A DNA stretch of 64,000 bases from CBDCVD01 sp965224015. Its GTDB lineage: Bacteria; Pseudomonadota; Alphaproteobacteria; Rhizobiales; CBDCVD01. Numbering within the stretch: position 1 is the stretch's first letter; each line of letters begins with the position of its first letter. The DNA lies in contig OZ245032.1 of assembly GCA_965224015.1 (NCBI GenBank), positions 1,178,001 through 1,242,000 of the forward strand. Reading direction: 5' to 3'. This document shows, in pieces, positions 53,964 to 61,160 of this stretch. The notes under the pieces are model-generated. The model saw nothing but the letters and a program-made list of their open reading frames with translations, had not been told where the DNA came from and did not search any database. Both the position numbers and the translations under genes were made by a program.

Positions 53964-54675
53964 AGGGAAAGGCTCCCGATATCATGGCATTGTGTTTGTG
54001 ATCATGGTGGATGTCGACAGTCCATGAACAGGGCCGGCCACCACGGTTGCGCATCAATTGCAGGAACAGGCGCAAAGAACCGGGCCAATGAGGGGCCGCG
54101 ATTACATGAGCCTGCCAACGGGTATGGGCGCAAGGTGCAACCCCTGAAGGGGAAGGACTTGAGGCGCTCACACCCTCTGGGCCGCGTCGATTGATAACAA
54201 AACCCGGCGTTTGTCCTTTTTGCGCGGCCAGTTGCAATTGCCGGGCACTGGTTAGATCAAGAGGGGTTTGTGTTTCCACAACAACCGCTCCCAGGGCCGC
54301 ACAACGCAGTCCCTCATTGAACGCACATAAAAGATCCTGATGCTTGTGCGCGCGAAAGATAATAAAACGCGTAGGATCAAGCCCAAGGGCCAACAAACCC
54401 GGGGGGTACAACTGCTCCCGGGCACGCGCGGCACTGCACCACAGGAGGGGGCCATGGATGCGCGTTAACACACAACAAAAAAACAAAAGAGCCGCCCCAC
54501 CGCTGGCTTCATGCAAAGCATTCATGATCAAACCGCCGGCAAGCTGCCGATCGATAGCTGGAACCCCCAAAGGTAAAAAGCGCGGACGGTTGCGGCCCTG
54601 CTCAAGGTGCTCAATTTGCTTTTTCAAATCAGCGACAACAGATAATTTTCTTGCTGTCATGGCGTTATGTTTCAC
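53767..54675 (-). CDS. imuA: ImuA, RecA-like mutasome protein
   Basis: A 302-residue ImuA-like protein: FLPLGVPAIDRQLAGGLIMNALHE near the start (in two blocks), the LWCSAARAREQLYPPGL segment, VVVETQTPLDLTSARQLQLA and RNRGGRP near residue 210. It is the first gene of the SOS mutagenesis cassette. The family usually ends soon after the RNRGGRP region; here about 85 more residues are read in a frame that overlaps imuB by 197 bp. The LexA box at 54746-54760 is 71 bp upstream of the ATG at 54675; ATG 54660 is an alternative. Confidence 0.88.
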   Translation of the reverse strand: MKHNAMTARKLSVVADLKKQIEHLEQGRNRPRFLPLGVPAIDRQLAGGLIMNALHEASGGAALLFFCCVLTRIHGPLLWCSAARAREQLYPPGLLALGLDPTRFIIFRAHKHQDLLCAFNEGLRCAALGAVVVETQTPLDLTSARQLQLAAQKGQTPGFVINRRGPEGVSASSPSPSGVAPCAHTRWQAHVIAAPHWPGSLRLFLQLMRNRGGRPCSWTVDIHHDHKHNAMISGAFPYELPSEIRTKCHTDRNPRFCAQATGHTRQQNSRQTLYFSLVSTPGGGAGDAQHAPMERQAFCANL

Positions 54676-54745
54676 TGCAATGGCCTGTTAAAAAGACACG
54701 TGTTTTTCGTGATATTTGCGTGGGGGGTTACTCCGGCGGCATAAT

Positions 54746-54760
54746 GTTCATGTTTTGTTC
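54746..54760 (-). promoter_or_regulatory. LexA (SOS) box of the alphaproteobacterial type
   Basis: The sequence GTTC-ATGTTTT-GTTC fits the alphaproteobacterial direct-repeat LexA operator GTTC-N7-GTTC exactly. It is 71-86 bp upstream of imuA, as expected for damage induction of imuA-imuB-dnaE2. Confidence 0.85.
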
Positions 54761-54883
54761 TTACTGCATTTTCTCCCCCCTGTCAAGTCGCCGACCACAA
54801 GCGTTGGCAATTTTTCGACGGCCTTGGATCAAAAATCGGCAAGTAAGTCGCCCCCCGCATGTGCGCTCTTGCATGCCCCTTTT

Positions 54884-54937
54884 ATACCAAGGGGCTTTGC
54901 GTTTACCCGTTCGCCCAAGTTGAAAACCGCTGTCTTA
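54884..54937. repeat. palindromic repeat family C, degraded copy
   Basis: ATACCAAGGGGCTTTGCGTTT then CGCCCAAGTTGAAAACCGC. The left side matches 48811-48864; the right arm is eroded. Confidence 0.65.
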
Positions 54938-54958
54938 TCAGCACGCTACATGAAGGAC

Positions 54959-55056
54959 ACGTCTATTTGCGACCTGGCCCACTCCCCCATGAAGGGGTAT
55001 CCTGGAGGGTGGCCAAGCCCTGAAAGCCATAAAGGGGGGGGAGCAGGTAGGTAGAT
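54959..55056. repeat. dispersed repeat family D copy
   Basis: ACGTCTATTTGCGACCTGGCC at the left, then ACTCCCCCATGAAGGGG, ending GGGAGCAGGTAGGTAGATAC. It lies immediately left of a family-A palindrome. Confidence 0.7.
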
Positions 55057-55061
55057 ACCGG

Positions 55062-55126
55062 CTATAGCAAAATGCGTTTAATGGGATTGATGAGCATTGC
55101 CGTATTCTTCTCGCATTTTGCTATAG
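55062..55126. repeat. family A repeat, core hairpin only
   Basis: Perfect 15-bp arms CTATAGCAAAATGCG and CGCATTTTGCTATAG around a 35-nt centre. The second half of family A is absent. It lies between two D-type repeats. Confidence 0.88.
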
Positions 55127-55129
55127 GGT

Positions 55130-55190
55130 ACCGCCTGCGCGGGTGGCCCGCGAGGGGGAGTGGGTAGGGTGATGCCCGTTCATGAAGATG
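55130..55190. repeat. family D repeat, partial
   Basis: CGGGTGGCCCGCGAGGGGGAG followed by GGGTGATGCCCGTTCATGAAG, matching the right arm and reversed left end of other D copies. Confidence 0.6.
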
Positions 55191-55351
55191 CCCAAATGGC
55201 TTCGCGAGGCTGAATAAGGGTAGCGAGGCCGCTGCCTGGGGGCCCATTTTCGTCTTTCTCTTGATCCTAACCGGGGTTATTGTTGCAACTTAAACGCCCG
55301 ACGCTCTAAGGCCAAGAGGCTCATACCTTTGTACCTTTGTACCCTTGATCG

Positions 55352-55521
55352 GCAAAAGCGCCCGCCCTTGTTTCGGTCGAGACAGGTGCGGACGCCTTAT
55401 CTGGTGCATATTTCAGCTTGTTAACGGCTGGCCTACAATTTCCGACGTATCAACTTCCGATGTGCTAATTTTTGGGATTCCTATCCCTACGCCAAGGGCC
55501 ATCCAAATCAATTCCGATTGC
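55352..55521 (-). ncRNA. tracrRNA of the type II-C CRISPR system
   Basis: On the minus strand the segment 55456-55418 reads as an antirepeat: CGGAAATTGTAGGCCAGCC followed by GTTAAC. This can pair with almost the entire 5' half of the CRISPR repeat, with one bulged U and G-U pairs. It is followed by AAGCTGAAATATGCACCAGA and a terminator-like hairpin, GCGTCCGC pairing with GCGGGCGC, then TTTT at 55357-55354. Upstream is TTGACA (55556-55551), a 17-bp spacer and TAACCT (55533-55528). The transcript would then be about 165-170 nt with a 45-nt leader. The antirepeat contains an extra 15-nt block that partly repeats itself. The 5' end is inferred. Confidence 0.88.
55354..55395 (-). terminator. intrinsic terminator of tracrRNA
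   Basis: Minus-strand arms GCGTCCGC (55395-55388) and GCGGGCGC (55365-55358), with one G-U pair, followed at once by four T residues. It also forms the 3' hairpin of the tracrRNA. Confidence 0.75.
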
Positions 55522-55527
55522 ACGTAA

Positions 55528-55556
55528 AGGTTACCTTCGCTGCAACCCTGTGTCAA
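55528..55556 (-). promoter_or_regulatory. putative tracrRNA promoter
   Basis: Consensus -35 TTGACA, a 17-bp spacer and a weaker -10 TAACCT, pointing toward the antirepeat. Spacing and position are ideal; the -10 matches only half of the consensus. Confidence 0.6.
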
Positions 55557-55650
55557 CTTTATATTGTGGATGATACGCCGCGGCAAAGTCTCGACAAGCG
55601 ACAACACGCCCGACCAAAACACGCGCACAAAAGGCTTGGTGCCCGACTAT

Positions 55651-55684
55651 TTTTAACACGCCAGAAGCTGTAGGCCGACCGCAA
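55651..55684. repeat. diverged CRISPR-repeat-like sequence
   Basis: Plus strand CTGTAGGCCGACCGCAA matches the repeat's right half at 15 of 17 positions. The whole 34-bp stretch agrees at about 26 positions by eye, and all but one mismatch are transitions. It lies between the tracrRNA and the HTH gene. It could be a decayed tracrRNA antirepeat, a repeat remnant or an active pairing site. Confidence 0.55.
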
Positions 55685-55830
55685 TTGTTAACCACCATCG
55701 TTGCTCCGGTTAATCATGACATACATCGCTTCACTGTTCCACCTCAAATCATGGGGTTGGCACACCGTATTTACCATATTATATTGTTTTTATTAACCAA
55801 TATTGTTTGCCATATAAGGACTTAAGGCTA

Positions 55831-56067
55831 GTGAAAACGATCTCCCTAACCGCACGCGACGCCGCGATCATCAAGGGCATGCTAAAGCGTGGCGACAAGC
55901 AGCATGACATCGCTGCGTATTTTGGTGTCAACAGTGGAAGGATATCTGAGATCAACACAGGCGCAAAATTTACCGCCGTTAAAGCTTTGCCCTCCGAACA
56001 CCTGCCACCTCCTGGTCCGATCATGCATCTCAATAACGACCCGCTATCTCGAAAACACTGGAAATGA
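55831..56067 (+). CDS. small helix-turn-helix protein between tracrRNA and cas9
   Basis: A 78-residue protein starting VKTISLTARDAA (GTG 55831). It has a helix-turn-helix-like segment GDKQHDIAAYFGVNSGRISEI and the tail LPSEHLPPPGPI. This matches a family of short alphaproteobacterial DNA-binding-type proteins of unknown role. Homologues usually end in an extra helix. Here the frame stops at 56067, while a helix-like continuation (TLEMITQTTAANIEAIEKRV) is readable in another frame up to 56134, so a frameshift is possible. It lies 255 bp before cas9 on the same strand; a link to CRISPR regulation is speculation from position only. Confidence 0.65.
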   Translation: MKTISLTARDAAIIKGMLKRGDKQHDIAAYFGVNSGRISEINTGAKFTAVKALPSEHLPPPGPIMHLNNDPLSRKHWK

Positions 56068-56149
56068 TCACTCAAACCACCGCAGCCAATATCGAAGCGA
56101 TTGAGAAACGTGTTTCAGTTGAAAAACCACGGTGACCCAAGCCCGAAAA

Positions 56150-56194
56150 GCTATAAAGAGGAGCGGGCCGGTGATGCCCGTTAACAGAGAGGCC
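56150..56194. repeat. family D repeat, partial
   Basis: AAAGAGGAGCGGGCCGGTGATGCCCGTTAACAGAGA-type sequence, the inverted left end of other D copies, in the cas9 upstream region. Confidence 0.55.
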
Positions 56195-56225
56195 AGCTAT
56201 TGGTGAATCAATCAGAAATCTTGCC

Positions 56226-56261
56226 TTGCCGATGGATCAGCGATCAAAATTATAGTATAAA
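56226..56261 (+). promoter_or_regulatory. possible cas9 promoter region
   Basis: TTGCCG at 56226-56231 and an AT-rich TATAGTATAAA at 56251-56261 lie about 65 bp before the cas9 start. The 19-bp spacing to TATAGT is on the long side, so this is tentative. The cas9 ATG has a strong GGGGAGG site 4 bases upstream. Confidence 0.3.
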
Positions 56262-56322
56262 TTGTAACTGCATTGTTTTAGCGCACACGTTCTACTCAGC
56301 ATAGGAAGAACAGGGGAGGACT

Positions 56323-59300
56323 ATGGAAATCATCAGGACACTAGGCCTCGACATAGGTACCAACTCCCTCGGTTGGTGCCTTATTGAAACCCGTGGAGAG
56401 CCCGGAAAAAATGACACCGAAGGGCGCATCATCGACATCGGTGTACGTATCTTCAGCGCCACCGAAATGGCCGGGCGCGACGCCAAGTCGCAACAGTCCC
56501 TGGCCGTCCGGCGCCGCCAGGCGCGCACCATGCGCCGCCAGCGCGATCGACGCCTTAAGCGCAAAAAGCGCCTTCTCAGCCAATTGACCGAATTCGGCCT
56601 TATGCCCGCCGGCAGAGAAGCCCGCAAGCAACTCGTGCGCGACACCGACGACGGAGCTAAGGGCGATTTGAGCACCGGCATCTTTGCCCTGCGCGCCCGC
56701 GCCGTTAATAAGCCGCTCAAGCCCTTTGAACTGGGCCGCGTGTTGTTTCATATGAACCAGCACCGCGGCTTCAAGTCCAACCGCAAGACCGACAAACGCA
56801 ATAAAAACGAATCGACCAAGATCGAAACCGGCGTCTCCCGCCTGCATCAGGCCATGGGAGCGATGGGCGCGCGCACCTACGGCGAGTTTCTCTATAAGCG
56901 CAGGCTTTCCGATGAAACGTATGGCCCCAAGGGCGGACGGCTAAACCGCAAATCCATCCGTACCCGCCTGCGTCCGGAAACCCAGGCCGAATTCGAGCCC
57001 GACAAAAACGCCAAGGGAGACGGCTACGACTTTTACCCGGATCGCGCCGAGTTGGAGCGGGAGTTCGACACGATTGTGGACGCGCAGGCGCCGCATCATC
57101 CTCATTTAACCGAACAGACTATAGCCGCCTTACGCGAGACAATCCTGTTTCAGCGCCCCCTGTTGCCGCCGCGCGTCGGCAAATGCAGCTACAACCCCGA
57201 CGAACTGCGCCTGCCCAAAGCCCATCCCCTGTTTCAGGAGTTCCGCCTTTATAAAGAAGTCAATGAACTGAAGGTGACCGATAAGTACGAACGTGCGTTC
57301 CGACTCACCCCGGAGCAGCGCGACACCCTGATCCTGAAGCTGCGGGGAGCAAAGAAGCCAAGCTATAAGACGCTGTTCAAGCTTTTGAAATTGGACCCAA
57401 AATATGAGCGTTTCAACAAAGACAAGGGCGCACGCAGTAAAATGGAAGGCAATCTCGTGCGCGCTGTGCTTGGCCACAAGACGTGCTTTGGCCCCGCGTG
57501 GTCAACCCTTTCGATAAACGAGCAATGGCGCATCATTGAGCGTTTGCTTGAGGAGCCGGACCCTGAGGTGCTGCGCCGTTGGCTTGCGGATAATACGCAG
57601 CTTGACGACGAGCACATTGAAGCCGTCATGGCCGCCGAACTGCCCAGCGGCTATGGCCGCCTTGGCCACTCTGCCATGACTAACCTGCTGGACGCTTTGA
57701 AAAACGACACGGACGAAGACGGTAATGTCATCTCCGAAGCGGAGGCGGCGATCAACGTCTACGGGCGCACCAACGCCGAGGACGATCCGAATCGCGAGGC
57801 CGTGGCCTTGCTGCCCAAATACCAGGAGGTGCTGGAGCGTCATATCCCCCCCGGCGAAGGCTCTATAAAAAACCCACCATCGCCCAAAGACCCAGGTTAC
57901 GACCGCCACATGGGGCGGATCACCAACCCCACGGTGCACATTGCCCTGAACCAATTGCGCCTTCTCGTTAACGCCCTGGTCAAGCGCTACGGAAAACCGG
58001 ACCGCATGGCCGTTGAGTTGGGACGGGAATTGAAGCTTTCCGACAGGCAACGGGACGAGATCAATAAGGACATTGCCGCCAACACCAAACACGCGCAAAG
58101 GCGCTCCGCGGAGTTGGAAGAAATGGGCATGGAAGACAACGGCTATAACCGCCTGCGCCTGAAACTGTGGGAGCAATTAAATGAAAAAGACCCCAGCAAC
58201 CGCGTTTGTATTTATTCGGGGACGCCGATTACAAAACGCATGGCCCTGTCGCCTGAGACAAATGTGGATCATATCCTGCCCTATTCGCGCACTCTGGACG
58301 ATGGAATCAACAACAAGCTGCTGTGTACAATCCATGCCAATAGGCAAAAGAAGAATCGCGCTCCTGCGGAGGTCCCTGAGTGGGAAGAGCACTACGATGA
58401 CATCCTGACGCGGGCAAAGAACCTCCCCATTGGCAAACAATGGCGCTTTGCGAAAGATGCCATGGAGCAATTCGAAGAGCGCGGCGATTTTGCCGCCCGG
58501 CAACTGACGGATATGCAGTACGCATCGCGTATGGCGGCGAAATATCTGCAGGCGCTCTATCCCGCCGAGGAAGTGGACAAACATGGCGAACTGCGCCGCA
58601 CGGCTCGAATACGCGCTCTGCCGGGGCGCACCACAGAGATGCTGCGCCGCCATTGGAAGCTGAACGAGATTTTGCATGACCGCGAATTCATGGACACAAC
58701 AAAGGCAAAAAACCGTCTGGACCATCGTCACAATGCCATTGATGCAGCGGTGATCGCCTGCACCAGCCGCTCCTTGATCAACCGTATCGCTAAGGAATCT
58801 GCCGAGAGAGAAAAAGCGGGCGCCGAGGCGGTTGCCGCCAGGGCGCCTGAGCCCTGGAAGGGATTTCGGGAAGATTTACGCGTTGCCGTATTAGGGGATA
58901 ATGGACATGCGCCAGGGATCGTGGTCAGCCATAAGCCCGACCATGGCACCATCTCACGCGCTGGTTATGCCTCGGGAAAGGGCCAGACCGCCGGCCAGTT
59001 GCATAACGAAACCGCCTATGGATTTACCGATGAGACCAACGAGAAAGGCGACAGGTTGGCGGTTCGCCGCAAGGCGCTTGATGAGTTTACAAAAGAAGAT
59101 CACCTGCTGGCCATTCGCGACCCGAACCTGCGTGACACCCTTTGGGAGGTCACCCGTGGCCTTTCAGGTAAGGACTTTCAATCGGCCCTGGTTGCGTTTT
59201 CCAATGAGCCGAACTGGAACGGGCGCGATAACCCTTACAAGGGACTGCGCCACATTCGGGTGCTTGAGCCGCGCAAGCTCATTCCCATTCGCAACAAGAC

Positions 59301-59739
59301 CGGCAAGGCCTATAAAGGCTATATGGGGGACTCGAACTATCGTTACGATGTTTGGCGCCTGCCGGATGGAAAATGGAAGGTCGAAGTGGTGTCAACCTTT
59401 GATGCGCACCAACCGGAATGGCGCTCGCAAATACGCGCCCAATACGCCACTGCCAAAAAGCTGCTCAGCCTTACCCAGAACGACATGGTCGCCTATGAGA
59501 ACCCAAATTCCAACGGAAAGAGCGACCGGGTTATTGCCCGCGTACGCAAGTTCGGCCAGACCGGTGTGATTTTTCTGGTTCCTCATTTTGAGTCAGGCCC
59601 TCTGGACAAGCGGCATGCCAACCCCAAGGATCCGTTTCGCCATTTCTCGAAAAGCCCCGGCACGTTGAAGGCCCTCAAACTGCGTCAGGTGCGCGTGGAC
59701 GTGCTGGGGCGGGTGAGCGATCCGGGCCCGCGCGATTAA
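56323..59739 (+). CDS. cas9: CRISPR-associated endonuclease Cas9, subtype II-C
   Basis: A 1138-residue RNA-guided DNA endonuclease, a compact size typical of II-C. RuvC-I is LGLDIGTNSLGW with D10; an arginine-rich bridge helix follows (about 60-88, RRRQARTMRRQRDRRLKRKK). RuvC-II is MAVELGREL with E565. The HNH domain is VDHILPYS with H650 and an asparagine near 673. RuvC-III is HRHNAIDAAVIA with H803 and D807. All catalytic positions appear intact, so it should be active. The PAM-interacting C-terminus (about 900-1138) gives no readable PAM. It is first in a cas9-cas1-cas2 run with no csn2 or cas4, which defines II-C. Confidence 0.98.
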   Translation: MEIIRTLGLDIGTNSLGWCLIETRGEPGKNDTEGRIIDIGVRIFSATEMAGRDAKSQQSLAVRRRQARTMRRQRDRRLKRKKRLLSQLTEFGLMPAGREARKQLVRDTDDGAKGDLSTGIFALRARAVNKPLKPFELGRVLFHMNQHRGFKSNRKTDKRNKNESTKIETGVSRLHQAMGAMGARTYGEFLYKRRLSDETYGPKGGRLNRKSIRTRLRPETQAEFEPDKNAKGDGYDFYPDRAELEREFDTIVDAQAPHHPHLTEQTIAALRETILFQRPLLPPRVGKCSYNPDELRLPKAHPLFQEFRLYKEVNELKVTDKYERAFRLTPEQRDTLILKLRGAKKPSYKTLFKLLKLDPKYERFNKDKGARSKMEGNLVRAVLGHKTCFGPAWSTLSINEQWRIIERLLEEPDPEVLRRWLADNTQLDDEHIEAVMAAELPSGYGRLGHSAMTNLLDALKNDTDEDGNVISEAEAAINVYGRTNAEDDPNREAVALLPKYQEVLERHIPPGEGSIKNPPSPKDPGYDRHMGRITNPTVHIALNQLRLLVNALVKRYGKPDRMAVELGRELKLSDRQRDEINKDIAANTKHAQRRSAELEEMGMEDNGYNRLRLKLWEQLNEKDPSNRVCIYSGTPITKRMALSPETNVDHILPYSRTLDDGINNKLLCTIHANRQKKNRAPAEVPEWEEHYDDILTRAKNLPIGKQWRFAKDAMEQFEERGDFAARQLTDMQYASRMAAKYLQALYPAEEVDKHGELRRTARIRALPGRTTEMLRRHWKLNEILHDREFMDTTKAKNRLDHRHNAIDAAVIACTSRSLINRIAKESAEREKAGAEAVAARAPEPWKGFREDLRVAVLGDNGHAPGIVVSHKPDHGTISRAGYASGKGQTAGQLHNETAYGFTDETNEKGDRLAVRRKALDEFTKEDHLLAIRDPNLRDTLWEVTRGLSGKDFQSALVAFSNEPNWNGRDNPYKGLRHIRVLEPRKLIPIRNKTGKAYKGYMGDSNYRYDVWRLPDGKWKVEVVSTFDAHQPEWRSQIRAQYATAKKLLSLTQNDMVAYENPNSNGKSDRVIARVRKFGQTGVIFLVPHFESGPLDKRHANPKDPFRHFSKSPGTLKALKLRQVRVDVLGRVSDPGPRD

Positions 59740-59787
59740 CCACACGACCCGGTAGCGCGTGCTGGCAATTGCACTTTATGCTAAAAT

Positions 59788-60717
59788 ATGCGCATGGAGC
59801 GCATCATCGACATTACCAGCGATGGTCTGTACCTGTCCACACAGCGGGGTTTTTTGACGGTCAACGAAGGCCAGAACGAGCGGGGACGCGTCGCACTGGA
59901 CGACATTGGGGCCGTTATTGCCCATGCCCACGGGTTGACCTGGTCCAACAATCTCTTCGTCAAGCTTGCCGAGCGCAACGTACCGGTGGTTCTTTGTGCC
60001 GCCAATCATGCGCCTGTTACCTGTCTTTGGCCCCTGCAAGGTCATCACCGGCAAGCGGCGCGCATGCGCACCCAGGCGCAGGCCTCAAAACCTTTGAAAA
60101 AACGCCTGTGGCAACAGATCGTTGTTGCCAAAATTACCATGCAGATGGCCATCCTGCTGTCCGTGGGAAAGAAGGCCAAGGCATTGGAACGCCTGGCCAG
60201 CACGGTGCGTTCAGGCGACCCGGACAATGTGGAGGCGCAGGCCGCGCGGTACTATTGGCCCCTGCTGATGGGCAGGAGCTTTCGTCGGGATATCAAGGCC
60301 GAGGGCACTAACGCCATGTTGAACTACGGCTACACGGTATTGCGTGCCGTCGTTTTGCGGGCCATCTGCGGCGCCGGGTTGCACCCGACCCTGGGGCTTC
60401 ATCACGAAAACCAGGCGAATGCCTTTGCCCTTGCGGATGATCTCATGGAGCCGTACCGCCCTCTCGTGGACCGCACGGTCTATAATCTCATTAAGCAGGG
60501 CTTGGTGGATATTGATAGTGACGTTAAGGCAGCCCTTGCGGCGCTTTCCACGTTTGATCTTGAAACCGACGAAGGCATGAGCCCGCTTACGGTCCATGCC
60601 AGTCGGCTGGCCCATTCTCTGGCAACGAGTTTTGACCAGGCGGCGCCGGCGCTGCGGCTTCCAACATCGCCGGGTCCCGATGCCCTTGCGCAATTGGGCC
60701 GGAAAGACTTGGAATGA
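59788..60717 (+). CDS. cas1: CRISPR-associated integrase Cas1, type II
   Basis: Spacer-integration nuclease of about 309 residues. It has the type II N-terminus (RIIDITSDGLYLS), the metal ligand glutamate near 149 in NVEAQAARYYWP, the histidine near 205 in LGLHHENQANAF, and the acidic residues of ADDLMEPYRPLVD. All adaptation residues appear intact. ATG 59794 is an alternative start. The stop overlaps the cas2 start (ATGA), and cas9 ends 48 bp upstream, so the three genes form one operon. Confidence 0.97.
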   Translation: MRMERIIDITSDGLYLSTQRGFLTVNEGQNERGRVALDDIGAVIAHAHGLTWSNNLFVKLAERNVPVVLCAANHAPVTCLWPLQGHHRQAARMRTQAQASKPLKKRLWQQIVVAKITMQMAILLSVGKKAKALERLASTVRSGDPDNVEAQAARYYWPLLMGRSFRRDIKAEGTNAMLNYGYTVLRAVVLRAICGAGLHPTLGLHHENQANAFALADDLMEPYRPLVDRTVYNLIKQGLVDIDSDVKAALAALSTFDLETDEGMSPLTVHASRLAHSLATSFDQAAPALRLPTSPGPDALAQLGRKDLE

Positions 60718-61088
60718 CAACCTTTTATACGGAAAAACGAGGAGAGGCCCGGGTGCGCACCCATCTTTCGGCCTATCGTGTTATGTGGATGCTCGTTACA
60801 TTTGATCTTCCCGTGGAGACGAAAAAACAACGCAAGGAGGCCACGAATTTCCGGAAATTTTTGCTGGATCAGGGATTTGAAATGTGCCAGTTTTCCAACT
60901 ACCTGCGCTGCTGCCCAAGCCGGGAACGATTTGACACTTACGCGCGGCGCATTGAGGCCAACCTGCCCGAACGGGGAAACGTTTACCTGTTTCAGTTCAC
61001 CGACAAACAGTATGAGAAAATCATTCGTTTTACCGACAATACCCGCCGGCAGCGTCAAAAAAACCCGTCCCAATTGGCGTTATTTTGA
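60714..61088 (+). CDS. cas2: CRISPR-associated protein Cas2
   Basis: Cas2 forms the scaffold of the Cas1-Cas2 integration complex. The 124-residue protein has MWMLVTFDLPVETKKQ with the conserved aspartate, the FLLDQGFEMCQFSNYLRC strand, and VYLFQFTDKQYEKI. The 23-residue leader with a YRVMW segment resembles other II-C Cas2 proteins, so the ATG at 60714 overlapping the cas1 stop is kept; ATG 60783 is possible. The array begins 72 bp downstream. Confidence 0.96.
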   Translation: MTTFYTEKRGEARVRTHLSAYRVMWMLVTFDLPVETKKQRKEATNFRKFLLDQGFEMCQFSNYLRCCPSRERFDTYARRIEANLPERGNVYLFQFTDKQYEKIIRFTDNTRRQRQKNPSQLALF

Positions 61089-61160
61089 TGTTTTTGGGTC
61101 ATTTTTTTCAACTGAGAAGGCCCAATTCTCTTTTATTATCAGAGATTTGGGCCAACATCA

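Larger units (their letters stand above)
54676..55344. other. intergenic region upstream of imuA, repeat-filled
   Basis: Contains the imuA LexA box, a degraded family-C copy (54884-54937), family-D elements (54959-55056 and 55130-55190) and a family-A palindrome (55062-55126). No gene is recognised. Confidence 0.55.

Noticed and set aside
56323..61088. Possible csn2 or cas4 gene that would change the subtype
   Set aside because: cas9, cas1 and cas2 are contiguous and followed directly by the array. No further cas-like frame is present, so II-C stands.
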